Of a stretch of 64,000 nucleotides of DNA, positions 31,832-42,318 are shown in pieces (position 1 is the stretch's first letter; each line of letters begins with the position of its first letter). Under the pieces are notes generated by a model. That model did not search any database. It saw only the letters and a list, made by a program, of their open reading frames with translations, and had not been told where the DNA came from. The DNA is taken from NCBI GenBank assembly GCA_902511755.1, contig CABXGL010000003.1:1-64000 (forward strand), written 5' to 3'. The stretch is from an uncultured Bacteroidota bacterium. Lineage in GTDB: Bacteria > Bacteroidota > Bacteroidia > Flavobacteriales > Flavobacteriaceae. The position numbers and the translations under genes are program-made.

Positions 31832-34198
31832 ATGAACAAAGCATATTTAAAAAAAATATTTTTCCCTGTTTTATTTCTCTTTATATGGTTTCAAAGCTGT
31901 GATAATCGCCTACAAAACATTCCTGTTTCGCCAGGCTATGAGTTAATTGTAGAAAAGCTTCAAGATGCGATAAATTATGAAATAACTGGTAAAGATTTAA
32001 ATGCAATTTCAATAGCGTTAGTAAATGACCAAAAAGTTCTTTGGGCTCAAGGCTTTGGCTATCAAGATCCAAAAAATTTAATTCCTGCAGATGCAAATAC
32101 TATTTATAGGGTTGGGTCTGTCTCAAAGCTTTTTACGGACATGGCTATTATGCAAAGAGTTGAAAAAAAGGAACTTGATCTTGACGCTCCTATTCAAAAA
32201 TATTTGCCTGATTTCACTCCAAACAACCCTTACGATATTTCTATAACCCTAAGACAATTAATGTCTCATCGTTCGGGTTTAATCAGAGAGCCAAAATCGG
32301 GAAACTATTTCGCTGATGATGAGGTTTCTTTAAAAAAAACTGTTGAAAGCATTATTGGATCAACGCTAGTTCATCCTCCTGAAAGCAAAACCAAGTATTC
32401 AAATGCAGCAATTGCAGTAGTTGGGTATACCCTAGAATCTGTTTTTGAGACTCCTTATGTGGACTATATGAAAAAGACTATTCTTGAAAAAATAGGAATG
32501 TCTAACAGTTCTTTTGCACCAAATAAAAAAATTCATTCAAGATTAGCAAAAGCTAAAATGTGGAGTTATGATGGACGGGAGTTTCCCGCCCCAACATTTG
32601 AGCTAGGGATGATTCCAGCTGGCAGTCTTTATGCCCCTGTCACTGATCTAGCAAAATTTTTAAAATTACTATTCTCTGATGGTATTGGAGAAAAAGGAAA
32701 TGTAATTAGTCCTAATACGCTTAAAGAGATGGTTACTCCACAGTTTGGGGGTGATTATAACCGTGGCTATGGTATTGGCTTCGCATTGTCAAAACACCAA
32801 GGCTATCAAAAAATTGGCCATGGTGGAGCAATTTATGGGTTTTCCACTCAGCTCTCTGCTTTGCCTGAAATAAAGCTTGGAGTTGTTACAGCCTCTTCAG
32901 TTGATATTACTAATTCTATTACTACTAAGCTTTCAAATTATGCTTTAGACCTTTTGATTGCACATAAGAAAAATCTGCCTCTGCCTAATTATAAAAAAAC
33001 TTCTACTATTTCTAGAAACTTGGCTGAGGCATATGTCGGCCACTATATTCATAATAATGCCCAGATTGATATAGAGCTTAGGGGAAGTCAAACGATGCTT
33101 GTAACGGATTTTTTTGAAGTTCCTCTTCGAAAAAACAATGAAGGAATAATCGCAGATGGCCGATTGGTTCAAGATTCGTACAAAATTAAAAAAATTGAAG
33201 GCGGTTTATTAGTAAACGAGAAAAAATATATTAAGAAAAATAAGCCTCAAAAAATTCCATTTCCTAAAAACTGGGAAGGTCTTATTGGGGAGTATGGCTG
33301 GGACCATAATATTCTCTTTGTTTATGAAGATATGGGCAGCTTATGGCTTCTAATGGAATGGATTGAAAAAGACAAATTGTCCCATATTGAAGGAGATGTG
33401 TTTTCTTTTCCTAAAAATTCAGGAATGTATCATGGCGAAAAGCTTGAGTTTAAACGAAATGAAGATGGGGTTGCTACTGAAGTGGCTATTTTAAATGGCC
33501 CTGAGTTTAAGCGGCTTAATCTTCGGGGTTCAGCATCAGAAACATTTAAAATTGTTCCAACAAAGCCTATAGGGGAATTACAAGAAATTGCGTTAAATTC
33601 TAGCCCTCCTGCTGAAAAAAATACTTTTAAAAATATTGACCTCGTTGAATTAAAATATTTCGAGGAAACAATTAAATATGATATTCGTTATGCCGGAACA
33701 AACAATTTTATGAGCAATAAATTTTATTCTAAAGCGAGTGCATATATGCAGCGTCCTGCCGCTAAAGCATTGGCAAGAGCGCATAAAAAATTAAATTTAT
33801 TTGGATATGGCCTGCTTATACATGATGCTTATAGGCCTTGGTATGTAACCAAAATGTTTTGGGATGCAACGCCTGATGATAAAAAAATTTTTGTAGCAAA
33901 TCCCAAGGATGGATCTAGGCATAATCGTGGTTGTGCTGTTGACCTTACTTTATATGAATTAAAGACAGGGAAAGTAATAGAAATGGTTGGCGGATATGAT
34001 GAGATGACTAGTCGATCATTCCCTAATTATTATGGGGGGACATCAGAGCAGCGATGGCACAGAAAATTATTAAGAGAGGTGATGGAGTCTGAAGGGTTTA
34101 ATGTGTATGATTATGAGTGGTGGCATTTTGATTATAAGGACTGGAAACAATATCCAATAGCCAATACTAGGTTTGAAGATCTTTCAATTACAAAATAG
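31832..34198 (+). CDS. Serine beta-lactamase-like/VanX-like dipeptidase fusion lipoprotein
   Basis: The protein has 788 residues. The lipobox WFQSC puts Cys23 at the N-terminus. Residues about 35-380 are a class C beta-lactamase/DD-peptidase-like serine hydrolase with Ser96-Val-Ser-Lys99, Tyr189-Ser-Asn191 and HGG in IGHGGAIYGFS. A linker domain of about 200 residues follows. From about residue 610 comes an M15D D-Ala-D-Ala dipeptidase (VanX-like) domain: KYDIRYAGTNNFM, LIHDAYRPW, SRHNRGCAVDLTL (His and Asp ligands) and EWWHFDY (Glu base, His ligand). Both active sites look intact. It may hydrolyse D-Ala-D-Ala or related peptides in cell wall recycling. Confidence 0.87.
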   Translation: MNKAYLKKIFFPVLFLFIWFQSCDNRLQNIPVSPGYELIVEKLQDAINYEITGKDLNAISIALVNDQKVLWAQGFGYQDPKNLIPADANTIYRVGSVSKLFTDMAIMQRVEKKELDLDAPIQKYLPDFTPNNPYDISITLRQLMSHRSGLIREPKSGNYFADDEVSLKKTVESIIGSTLVHPPESKTKYSNAAIAVVGYTLESVFETPYVDYMKKTILEKIGMSNSSFAPNKKIHSRLAKAKMWSYDGREFPAPTFELGMIPAGSLYAPVTDLAKFLKLLFSDGIGEKGNVISPNTLKEMVTPQFGGDYNRGYGIGFALSKHQGYQKIGHGGAIYGFSTQLSALPEIKLGVVTASSVDITNSITTKLSNYALDLLIAHKKNLPLPNYKKTSTISRNLAEAYVGHYIHNNAQIDIELRGSQTMLVTDFFEVPLRKNNEGIIADGRLVQDSYKIKKIEGGLLVNEKKYIKKNKPQKIPFPKNWEGLIGEYGWDHNILFVYEDMGSLWLLMEWIEKDKLSHIEGDVFSFPKNSGMYHGEKLEFKRNEDGVATEVAILNGPEFKRLNLRGSASETFKIVPTKPIGELQEIALNSSPPAEKNTFKNIDLVELKYFEETIKYDIRYAGTNNFMSNKFYSKASAYMQRPAAKALARAHKKLNLFGYGLLIHDAYRPWYVTKMFWDATPDDKKIFVANPKDGSRHNRGCAVDLTLYELKTGKVIEMVGGYDEMTSRSFPNYYGGTSEQRWHRKLLREVMESEGFNVYDYEWWHFDYKDWKQYPIANTRFEDLSITK

Positions 34199-34216
34199 CT
34201 CTTTTATATATTACCC

Positions 34217-36841
34217 CTATATCGCTTTTTTAAAATTAATTTTTGGGTTCATAATTTCTATGATTAGCTTTTTTAATTTCTTTTCAAACTCAACAGTTTT
34301 CTTTTTGTCAATCAAATGATCTATTTTCTTGCCTGATTCTCTTATTCCAAATTTCATAACCCCTTTCCTTAAGTCTCTAAGAGAAATAAGGCCTGCCTCT
34401 GCATTAGTGCATTTTGGGAAATTCTTAAAATACATAAGCGCATAACACATTATCTGCATAGATTTTGTGTTAGCTACATCAAGGCATGAGTCCATGTCTT
34501 TTATTACCACTTCATTGGGCCTAACAATTCCTGTTTTATAGTCTATTATTCTAGGTATTCCGTTTCTTTTGTCTATTCTATCAACGAAGCCTCTTAGTTT
34601 TACAGGATTTTTTAGCTCATTTATTTTTAATTCACAACTCATTTTCGCTTCTAAAGCAAAAAGTTCTATCTCATTCCCTAAATCAATGTCCTTGATCTCG
34701 TTTTTAATTAATGTGGCAATTCCATTTTTAATTACTTCATATATAATTAAAGTCTTTCCTTTTTTAAGGTTGTTAAGACCATTGTTAAGAAACGCTCCTT
34801 TTATTTTTTCTTCAATGACAGACTGAGCCTTCAGCATGTCGCTTTTGTTAATTTTTTTACCTATTAAAGGTCTATAAATTTCCTCTATTGACTCATGAAA
34901 AAGGGTCCCAATAACCCTTGGGTTTATTTTATTCTCATCAAATTCATAAATGTTCAAAAGAGTTTTGTAATAAAATTCTTCTTGATTTTTTATATACTGT
35001 TCTAATGTAGAAGGAGAAAACCCTTTTTCTGCTATTTCATTTAATCTTATTATTGTTTCAGGAGATTTTTTTAATATTAGGTCTTCTTTTTCTGTAAAAA
35101 TTTTTGGCCCGCTACTTTCAATAAATGTCTGATGAGTTTCTTCTAGCTCAATTTGATGAATAAACCTGCTTTTCTCCCCTCCCATAACCCCTTCATTATA
35201 GTTGTTATAAATCAAAAAAACATTTTTTGCTCTTTTAATAAGTCTATAAAAATGGTATGTATAAATAGCGTCTCTTTCGCTATAAGTTAATAGGCCATTT
35301 TTCTTCCTTAAATCATATGGTATTAGTGAGCTGTGCATTTTTCCTTTTGGAAGCGCTCCTTCATTGACAGAAGTTATTATTACATTCTCAAAATCTAAGG
35401 CTCTAGACTCTAACAGGCCCATAATTTTGACTTTTGCATTTTCATTATTCTCAAAGCCTAAGGCTATGTTTTCCAAAGATGAAAAAATCACACTTTTTAA
35501 AATTTTTATGTCCTTAAAACACGAAAACCTGTTTATCAAGCGTTCGGTTTCTTCTAAAGATTTTATACAATGTTCTGAGTTAAGAAAATCTGTCGTCCCT
35601 TTTTTTGATTGCTTGCTTATGTATAGTAGAAGCTCTATAATAGATATGATTGCTTGTTTTGGCGAGTGCCAAGCTTTTAAAATTGCTTGAATTATTTTAA
35701 ACTGTTTTGTCTCTAATTTTTTAAATTCTGAAAAGTAGCTCACAAAAACCCTGGAAGCTCTCAGTCTGCTAACGCCCTGTTCTATTGTTGTCTTTTTTGA
35801 AGATTGCTGAATTTCAAAAACTTCTCCGATTAACGTTTTAAATTCTTCGACATTTAACTTTGTCTTAATCGTTGCTTCAATGTCTTTTAAAGGCAATGTG
35901 TTATAGTTTAAAACTGGGCCTATCATAGTCTCATCAGCTAAAACAACAATAGTGTTTTTTAGTTTTTTTCTATCCAAACTGGCAAGGGCTCTTGAAGTCT
36001 CCTTTGCTTGTCCAATCAGCTTAGCTGTTCCTATTATATTTATTTTTTTTTGATTTTTATAGTCTTCTCCTTCCCATTTAAATGGATTCTTTTTAAATCT
36101 TTTCCAGCCATTCCTATACTGTCTAATAAAAAACGACGCTCCGTGATCTTTATTTTTTAAAAACTCTTTGTCAATGTCCCAATAAATTTCTCCATTATTA
36201 AAGTCTAATAATTCCTGAATTATTAGCTCTTCTGATTTGGTTAATGCATTAAGGCCTATAAATACATGTTTTAAATTGTTGTTTGCCTCTTTATAGTGCT
36301 CTAAGTTTTCTTTTGCTTCAGCGTAGCACATCCCTTTTGTTCCCGTTTCATTATCTATTAATTTTTTTCGCAAAAGGGTATATAGCTTTGGTAAAATTTC
36401 CCAGAATAAAGGGGTTTCTTTATCAGACATATCCTGTTTTGTCCAATTGTTAATTTTATTAATTTCAATTAACTCCTGTAATATCAGTTGAGGGCTCAAT
36501 AGGTTTTGTTCTATTTCGCTAACATCCCTTAATAGCTTCATGCCCCATGTATTAAAGTCTTCAAAGGAGCTTTTTTTGTTCTTCTGGTCTAGTTCAATAT
36601 AGCTTTCGTATAGCGTAAAAATTAATGTCTTTTCATCAGCCTCATTTAGGCCAGAAACCTTAGTTATAAATGAGTTAACGCTTTGTATTTCTGGAATAAA
36701 AGCTGCTTTTTCTATTTTGCTTAACAGTAGTTTTTTAAAATAGTTAGCAGATCTTTTATTAGGGAGAATAAAGGAAAGCTTATTAAGATCAGCTGTATTT
36801 ATCCTTAAGTCGTCTATTACTTTTTCTAAAAAAGAGTTCAT
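34217..36841 (-). CDS. addB: AddB-like PD-(D/E)XK nuclease/recombination protein
   Basis: This 874-residue protein begins with a degenerate helicase-like motif region (LSFILPNKRSANYFKKLLLS, no Walker A lysine loop) and ends in a RecB-type nuclease domain: GTLFHESIEEIYRPLIGK, VKLRGFVDRIDKRNGIPRII, DYKTG. That is the AddB type, which pairs with AddA for double-strand break processing. VNEGALPKGKMHSSLIPYDL is a further AddB block. The addA-like gene is 1.5 kb upstream on the same strand, separated only by an OmpA gene. Confidence 0.82.
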   Translation of the reverse strand: MNSFLEKVIDDLRINTADLNKLSFILPNKRSANYFKKLLLSKIEKAAFIPEIQSVNSFITKVSGLNEADEKTLIFTLYESYIELDQKNKKSSFEDFNTWGMKLLRDVSEIEQNLLSPQLILQELIEINKINNWTKQDMSDKETPLFWEILPKLYTLLRKKLIDNETGTKGMCYAEAKENLEHYKEANNNLKHVFIGLNALTKSEELIIQELLDFNNGEIYWDIDKEFLKNKDHGASFFIRQYRNGWKRFKKNPFKWEGEDYKNQKKINIIGTAKLIGQAKETSRALASLDRKKLKNTIVVLADETMIGPVLNYNTLPLKDIEATIKTKLNVEEFKTLIGEVFEIQQSSKKTTIEQGVSRLRASRVFVSYFSEFKKLETKQFKIIQAILKAWHSPKQAIISIIELLLYISKQSKKGTTDFLNSEHCIKSLEETERLINRFSCFKDIKILKSVIFSSLENIALGFENNENAKVKIMGLLESRALDFENVIITSVNEGALPKGKMHSSLIPYDLRKKNGLLTYSERDAIYTYHFYRLIKRAKNVFLIYNNYNEGVMGGEKSRFIHQIELEETHQTFIESSGPKIFTEKEDLILKKSPETIIRLNEIAEKGFSPSTLEQYIKNQEEFYYKTLLNIYEFDENKINPRVIGTLFHESIEEIYRPLIGKKINKSDMLKAQSVIEEKIKGAFLNNGLNNLKKGKTLIIYEVIKNGIATLIKNEIKDIDLGNEIELFALEAKMSCELKINELKNPVKLRGFVDRIDKRNGIPRIIDYKTGIVRPNEVVIKDMDSCLDVANTKSMQIMCYALMYFKNFPKCTNAEAGLISLRDLRKGVMKFGIRESGKKIDHLIDKKKTVEFEKKLKKLIIEIMNPKINFKKAI

Positions 36842-36856
36842 TTAGTATAAAAATAA

Positions 36857-36887
36857 AAAAAGCACCTAATAAAATTAGGTGCTTTTT
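36857..36887 (-). terminator. Terminator of the OmpA gene
   Basis: The 14-base arms 36857-36870 and 36874-36887 are perfectly complementary with a 3-base loop. The A-rich sequence at 36851-36861 gives a U run on the minus strand. Confidence 0.85.
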
Positions 36888-36909
36888 AAATTATTAAAGA
36901 ATTTTAAAA

Positions 36910-38289
36910 TTATTCTACAACCTTGAATTCAACTCTTCTGTTTGCAATTCTTCCTTTTCTAGTTTTGTTAGAGCTTGAAGGTTTGTCTTCTCCATATCCA
37001 ACAGCAGAAAGTCTGTCTGATGCAATTCCTGCATTTACAAGGAAGTCTTTAACAGAGTTTGCTCTGTCTTCAGAAAGTTTTTGATTGAATGCTTTTGGTC
37101 CAGAAGTGTCTGTGTGACCTTCTATTACAAAACTTACCGTAGGATACTTATTCATAATTCCAGCTACAGCATCAAGAAGTTTTGTTGTCTTGCCTCCTAA
37201 TAAAGCTTTGTTTAATTCAAAAGGGACTTTTGCTCCCATTGCATTTAGCTCATCCATAACTTCTTTAGTTGGCTGAGGGCATCCTTCGTTTGAAACAAGT
37301 CCTGCAACTTCAGGGCATTTATCATCTTTATCTAATACCGTATCTCCGTCTGTGTCTGGCCATGGACATCCATTGTTGTCAACAGGTCCAGCAACATCTA
37401 CACATGAATCAACGTTGTCTCCCACTCCATCTCCATCCGAATCAGGGCATCCGTTCATTTCTATAGATCCCGGTTCATTTACACATGCATCTTCAGAGTC
37501 TTGCGTTCCGTCTCCATCCGTATCTGGGCATCCATCAAATTCAACTAGCCCTGGTGTATCAGGACAGGTATCTTTGCTGTTTTCTATTCCATCGCCATCA
37601 TTATCCGGACATCCATTGAAAGCAGGTAATCCTGGCTCTTCTGGACAATCATCATGTTGGTCATATATTCCGTCTCTATCTGTATCTTTTCCACCAAAAC
37701 TAACAGCCACTGCAACAGTATGCTGAATGTGTGCTTGTAAGTCTTGCATGTCATTAAACGCATGCTTATAAGCAGAGTTAACATTTAATGAAACCTTTTC
37801 AGAAAGCGGGACATTTATTCCTAAACCTCCGTTCATGGTCAAAGATTTTTGACTTCCAAACCAAGTATATCCTGTTCCTGCCTCTAAATAAGGCTCAATA
37901 TTACAGAAATTAAAGTTTTTCCCTAGTTTATAATCGACTATGAGGTCCAAACTTGCTATTCTTTTAGCAGAGATTCTTTTTCTTTCATCTCCAAGTCTAG
38001 TAATTTGATTTAAAGATCCTCTTATTCCAAAATTAAATTTTTCATTTCCATATCTAGAAAGGCTAACACTATTAAGTGCTGTTTGAGTATTCCAGTTTTC
38101 ATGAATATTAAAATATTCACTAAACCAATGTCCTGTAGCGTTGTCCGATGAATCAGTTCCAACGGGATGAAAATCAATCGCGTTATTTCCAAAGCTAACC
38201 GCCCATTGATTGTTCTTGTCTTGTGCTGTTATAGAATTGATGTAAAACAACACAGTAAAAACTAAAATTAATTTTACTAATTTTTTCAT
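36910..38289 (-). CDS. OmpA family outer membrane protein with TSP3 repeats
   Basis: The protein has 459 residues; the start is ATG 38289 with signal [22 protein letters not shown]. Residues about 25-230 form an eight-stranded-type beta-barrel with aromatic-rich strands. About 235-345 hold five calcium-binding thrombospondin type 3 repeats ([38 protein letters not shown] and so on, with paired cysteines). The C-terminus is a peptidoglycan-binding OmpA domain ([41 protein letters not shown]). It is an abundant outer membrane anchor protein in many Flavobacteriia. It has its own promoter and terminator between addA- and addB-like genes. Confidence 0.93.
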   Translation of the reverse strand: MKKLVKLILVFTVLFYINSITAQDKNNQWAVSFGNNAIDFHPVGTDSSDNATGHWFSEYFNIHENWNTQTALNSVSLSRYGNEKFNFGIRGSLNQITRLGDERKRISAKRIASLDLIVDYKLGKNFNFCNIEPYLEAGTGYTWFGSQKSLTMNGGLGINVPLSEKVSLNVNSAYKHAFNDMQDLQAHIQHTVAVAVSFGGKDTDRDGIYDQHDDCPEEPGLPAFNGCPDNDGDGIENSKDTCPDTPGLVEFDGCPDTDGDGTQDSEDACVNEPGSIEMNGCPDSDGDGVGDNVDSCVDVAGPVDNNGCPWPDTDGDTVLDKDDKCPEVAGLVSNEGCPQPTKEVMDELNAMGAKVPFELNKALLGGKTTKLLDAVAGIMNKYPTVSFVIEGHTDTSGPKAFNQKLSEDRANSVKDFLVNAGIASDRLSAVGYGEDKPSSSNKTRKGRIANRRVEFKVVE

Positions 38290-38319
38290 TATTATAATTT
38301 TTAAAAAATTCCTTAACTG

Positions 38320-38327
38320 CAAACTTA
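38320..38327 (-). promoter_or_regulatory. -7 promoter element of the OmpA gene
   Basis: Read on the minus strand, this is TAAGTTTG, a full match to TAnnTTTG, 30 bases before the ATG at 38289. Confidence 0.55.
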
Positions 38328-38373
38328 ATGAATTTACTGAATATATGTCCTCTGACGGTCAGGTTTTATAAAA

Positions 38374-41300
38374 TTATGCCTCCACTACCTCTATTAAAGG
38401 CCTTACATAAACAAGTATAGATTTTCCTGTTTTTAAGCCCATTTTTTTTAGCGCATCCTCATATTTCTTTATCTGTGTAACGTCTGAAGCCCTCTTTTCT
38501 CCTGTTTTATAGTCAATAATTGTATGTGTTTTTTCTTTTGACACAACGATTCTGTCTGGAACTATTATTTCTTTCTTTTGATTATAAATTTCTTTTTCAC
38601 AAATCACATCATATTTCTTAGAAAAATATTCCTTTAAGTCTTTATGAGCTACTACCTTTTTGGCCAATTCTATTATTTCCTTTTGATCCTTTGTATTAAT
38701 ATTCTTTTTTTGCATAAAAATTTTTGCCTGCTTTTCTAGCTGAAAAGAATATTCAATTTTAGACATTAGCTCATGAAAGCTTGTTCCAAAAAGCGTTTCG
38801 TTATTTTCAAAAGGTTTATAAAAGTTTGGAGTTTTTATTTTCTTTGGAAGCTTTAATTTAGAACTTGCCTCACCATCTTTTTTTAATGCTGTATTTATTT
38901 TCCTTTTTACTTTTTCCCTCCAAGACCTTTCTCCGCAAGTATATTTATAAATTTGTATGTTAATGGGAATGTATAAAGGAGGTTTAAATTCTAGATTAAA
39001 TTTCAATTCCAAGTCCCATTCGCTCAGCTCATTAGCTTTGCTTTGCAGTCTTTTAACCAGCTCCTCAGTTAAATTCTCATGGTAAAATCCATAAAGACTT
39101 TGTTCTTTTACATCTTCCCATTTTCCACAATCTATTATAAACTGCTTTAAAATTTCATTATGTGAATTGTTTAGTGTCTTATCGGGGAAAGAAGAAATGA
39201 TATACATCTCTTTTATTGCTCTAGTTAGAGCCACATAAAGAACATTCATGTTGTCTAGCTCTTCTTCTTTTTTTCTTCTTCTATAAGTCTTTTTCCCCTC
39301 TTCTCCTGAGTTTTCTATAGCTTTACTAAAAGGCACTAAAAGTTCGCTGTTTTGTTTATTAACCTTACAAGGAAGCCATACTTTTTGACTATTTGAAATG
39401 TATGGTTTTGAGTCAGCAAAAGGGTATATAACAATTGGGAATTCAAGCCCTTTAGCTTTGTGTATTGTCAAAACCTGTACGGCATTTATTTCTTCATTTG
39501 TGACAACTGCTAACTTTTCCATATTTGTTTCCCAAAACAATAAAAAATCATCTTCTCTTCTGTTCCCTGGCAAGAAAAAAGCAAAGAGTTCTTCCATAAA
39601 AAAGTGAACATGTGCATCTTCCCTTTGGTCTAACTGTAGGCTTCTGTTTACTTTTGATATTGCATTATATATAGGTGTTTGAACAAATTCTTCGTACGAA
39701 GCTTGTAAAAAATATTTAAAAAACTCTTCAATGCTTAAGCTTAAGGATTTTTTGAAAAAGTTAAAAACATCTTTAGGGGCTTTGTCTTTTATAAAATATT
39801 TTATAATAACCTTTCGAGATTTTAGATTCTTTGAGTCTATTCTGAGTCTTACTAACTCTATTAATGCATTAACAGCAAAAGAGTTTTTTAACAATAGTGA
39901 TTCGGATGAAATTACCGGAATTTTATGCTTTATTAAAAAGTCTACTATTAAAGCTTGTTGCTTATTGTTTCTAACTAGAACGCACTGATCTAAATACATA
40001 AATCCTCTATAGATGTTCTCGTTAATTGTTTTTAATGTTTTTATTAAAAAATGCTGTTCGCTAAAACTTTTATTTTTTCCTGAGTTCTTAATAAACTCAA
40101 CAGAGACATAGCCTCCTTTTTTTTTGTTTAATTCCTGTTTTGCCCCCGATGAATAAATTTGAGCATTTTCTTGGAACTCAAACTGTTTTGAAACATATTC
40201 AAAAAATTTGTTGTTAAACGACACAATTTCATTGCAGCTTCTATAGTTTTTTGGCAAATTTTTAATGCTCTTTGGGATCGTAAACGGGTTTTCTTCATTT
40301 AATAGCGAAATAAATTTGTCTGGATCTGCTCCTCTCCACCTGTAAAGAGATTGTTTTGGGTCTCCAACTAAAAGCAAAGAGCCTCGGTCCTTTTCGGATT
40401 CTCCTGATTCTAGCGCGTGGGAAATAAGCGGTGTTAAATTGGACCATTGTAGCATAGAGGTGTCTTGAAATTCATCGATTAAATAATGCTTAAATCTATT
40501 TCCTGTCTTTTCATATATATATGGTGCGGGTTGCCCCTTGATTTCTTCATTAATTATTTGATTAAACTCACTAATTAAAATTTCACTTTTTTCTTTTTGT
40601 ATTTCTTTAGAAATTTTTTTTATCTGTGTTAATAATGAAAGGGGAACAATGGAGTTGCTAAAGGCTTTTAAACTCTGCCATTTGTATAGATTTTGTTCAA
40701 TTTTATTAAAGCTGACTAATAGTCTTGGCATTAATTCTGAAAGAATCTCTTGATTACTTGAAGCGCTTTTTTTAGTAATTATAGCGTCTTTTTGAAATAG
40801 CTTTTTTGTCGATGCTAAATTGTTGTTTTTAAATTCCTTGTTTTTAAGTTTTATTAAAAATCCTGGAAAAGAATTCCTTGAAAAACCCAGCTCTGTATCT
40901 GTAGCATTAATTCTCTCTTGGCATAGGTTCGCTTCTTTTATAATCTCTGGCTCTAGTTTCTTTAGTGATTTGAAAATTTCTTTTTTTTCTAACAAGAAAT
41001 CTTTGACGGTTTTTGTTTCTAATTCTTTTATTTTATGATAATGATTTTCATTTGTAATTAGCTGTGAAAGCTCTTTTAAATCAAAGCTAATGTCCCAGGA
41101 TTTTCCTTCAGCAACTTTTGTGTTTGCAAACCCCACCAATGCCTCTGTAATTGTCTTGTTTTCCCCGACAGATTCAAGGAGTCTATCTATTGTTTCGTTT
41201 AGAATAGTTTCTGGGTCTAAGACGAGCTGAAAATCTGAAACTATCTTAAGGTCTTGAGCAAAAGATTTTATAAGATTATGACTAAAGCTATCTAAAGTAG

Positions 41301-41634
41301 AGACTTGAAAAAAGGAATAATTATGAAGCAAGTGTTGTAGTCTTTTTTTTGCTCTAAGTTGAATTTCTTTAAAGGGAATGTTTAGCTCCTCTTTAACGGA
41401 TTTAAAAATTTCGGACGGATTTTGAATTGACGTCGTTTTTGAAAATTCTTTTAAAGAAGACAAAATTCTCGTTTTCATCTCTTCTGAAGCTTTATTAGTA
41501 AAGGTTAATGCCAATATTCTTCTATAAAAATCGTTTTCACTAGAGCCTAAGCATCTTGCTAAATACTTAGTTGCTAAAGCAAAGGTCTTCCCCGAGCCTG
41601 CCGAAGCGTTATAAATTTCATAATTAGGTTTCAA
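38374..41634 (-). CDS. addA: AddA-like UvrD helicase-nuclease
   Basis: This 1086-residue protein is the helicase-nuclease partner of AddB. It begins with a Walker A loop (YNASAGSGKTFALATKYLAR), followed by LALTFTNKASEEMKTRI (motif Ia), LIDEFQDTSMLQW (Walker B), LLLVGDPKQSLYRWRGADPD and VLTIHKAKGLEFPIVIYP (motif V). The C-terminus is a RecB-type nuclease (FGTSFHELMSKIEYSF, VPDRIVVSKEKTHTIIDYKTG). The start codon is TTG at 41634; no ATG lies between it and the Walker A loop. Its divergent neighbour is sodA. Confidence 0.85.
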   Translation of the reverse strand: MKPNYEIYNASAGSGKTFALATKYLARCLGSSENDFYRRILALTFTNKASEEMKTRILSSLKEFSKTTSIQNPSEIFKSVKEELNIPFKEIQLRAKKRLQHLLHNYSFFQVSTLDSFSHNLIKSFAQDLKIVSDFQLVLDPETILNETIDRLLESVGENKTITEALVGFANTKVAEGKSWDISFDLKELSQLITNENHYHKIKELETKTVKDFLLEKKEIFKSLKKLEPEIIKEANLCQERINATDTELGFSRNSFPGFLIKLKNKEFKNNNLASTKKLFQKDAIITKKSASSNQEILSELMPRLLVSFNKIEQNLYKWQSLKAFSNSIVPLSLLTQIKKISKEIQKEKSEILISEFNQIINEEIKGQPAPYIYEKTGNRFKHYLIDEFQDTSMLQWSNLTPLISHALESGESEKDRGSLLLVGDPKQSLYRWRGADPDKFISLLNEENPFTIPKSIKNLPKNYRSCNEIVSFNNKFFEYVSKQFEFQENAQIYSSGAKQELNKKKGGYVSVEFIKNSGKNKSFSEQHFLIKTLKTINENIYRGFMYLDQCVLVRNNKQQALIVDFLIKHKIPVISSESLLLKNSFAVNALIELVRLRIDSKNLKSRKVIIKYFIKDKAPKDVFNFFKKSLSLSIEEFFKYFLQASYEEFVQTPIYNAISKVNRSLQLDQREDAHVHFFMEELFAFFLPGNRREDDFLLFWETNMEKLAVVTNEEINAVQVLTIHKAKGLEFPIVIYPFADSKPYISNSQKVWLPCKVNKQNSELLVPFSKAIENSGEEGKKTYRRRKKEEELDNMNVLYVALTRAIKEMYIISSFPDKTLNNSHNEILKQFIIDCGKWEDVKEQSLYGFYHENLTEELVKRLQSKANELSEWDLELKFNLEFKPPLYIPINIQIYKYTCGERSWREKVKRKINTALKKDGEASSKLKLPKKIKTPNFYKPFENNETLFGTSFHELMSKIEYSFQLEKQAKIFMQKKNINTKDQKEIIELAKKVVAHKDLKEYFSKKYDVICEKEIYNQKKEIIVPDRIVVSKEKTHTIIDYKTGEKRASDVTQIKKYEDALKKMGLKTGKSILVYVRPLIEVVEA

Positions 41635-41703
41635 AAAAAATGTTTGTGTATGTATAAAAATACATGATTATTAGTTAATTTTATAAAAATAAAAATCCTA
41701 ATT

Positions 41704-42312
41704 ATGAGCTTTGAATTACCTCAACTACCATATTCTCATGACGCCTTAGAGCCTCATATAGATAAAAGAACTATGGAAATTCATCACGGCAAACATCATG
41801 CTGGATATACTAATAATTTAAACAATGCAATCAAGGGAACAGGGCTTGAATCCTTTTCTATTGAAGAAATTTTATCGTCTTTGGACATGAGTAATAAAGC
41901 TGTCAGAAATAATGGTGGTGGCTTTTTTAATCATCGTCTTTTTTGGAACATACTATCTCCCAGTGGTGGAGGGAGTCCTGATGACAACTTGCTTTCTGCT
42001 ATCAATTCTTCTTTTGGAAGTTTTGAAAATTTTAAAACCGCTTTTTCTAAAGCTGCCGCAACTAGATTTGGGTCTGGGTGGGCTTGGCTTTGCGTTCATC
42101 CTGGAGGAAAGCTAGAAGTTTGTTCTACAGCAAATCAAGATAATCCTTTAATGGAAGGTATTGGGTGTGGGGGATATCCTATTCTCGGGCTAGACGTTTG
42201 GGAGCATGCTTATTATCTAAATTATCAAAACAGAAGGCCTGATTATATAGCGGGTTTTTTTAATGTTATTAATTGGAGTGCTGTTTCAAAAAGCTTCTCA
42301 AAAAAAAGTTAG
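41704..42312 (+). CDS. sodA: Superoxide dismutase, Mn/Fe type
   Basis: The protein has 202 residues. Metal ligands His27 ([12 protein letters not shown]), His77 (GFFNHRLFW), Asp164 and His168 ([12 protein letters not shown]) are all present in the standard order. The second-sphere Gln in ANQDNPLM and Gly before FFNH are of the Mn-preferring type, although cambialistic use cannot be excluded. No signal peptide, so cytoplasmic. It is convergent with purF, 6 bases apart, and no separate terminator is seen. Confidence 0.94.
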   Translation: MSFELPQLPYSHDALEPHIDKRTMEIHHGKHHAGYTNNLNNAIKGTGLESFSIEEILSSLDMSNKAVRNNGGGFFNHRLFWNILSPSGGGSPDDNLLSAINSSFGSFENFKTAFSKAAATRFGSGWAWLCVHPGGKLEVCSTANQDNPLMEGIGCGGYPILGLDVWEHAYYLNYQNRRPDYIAGFFNVINWSAVSKSFSKKS

Positions 42313-42318
42313 GCTTTA

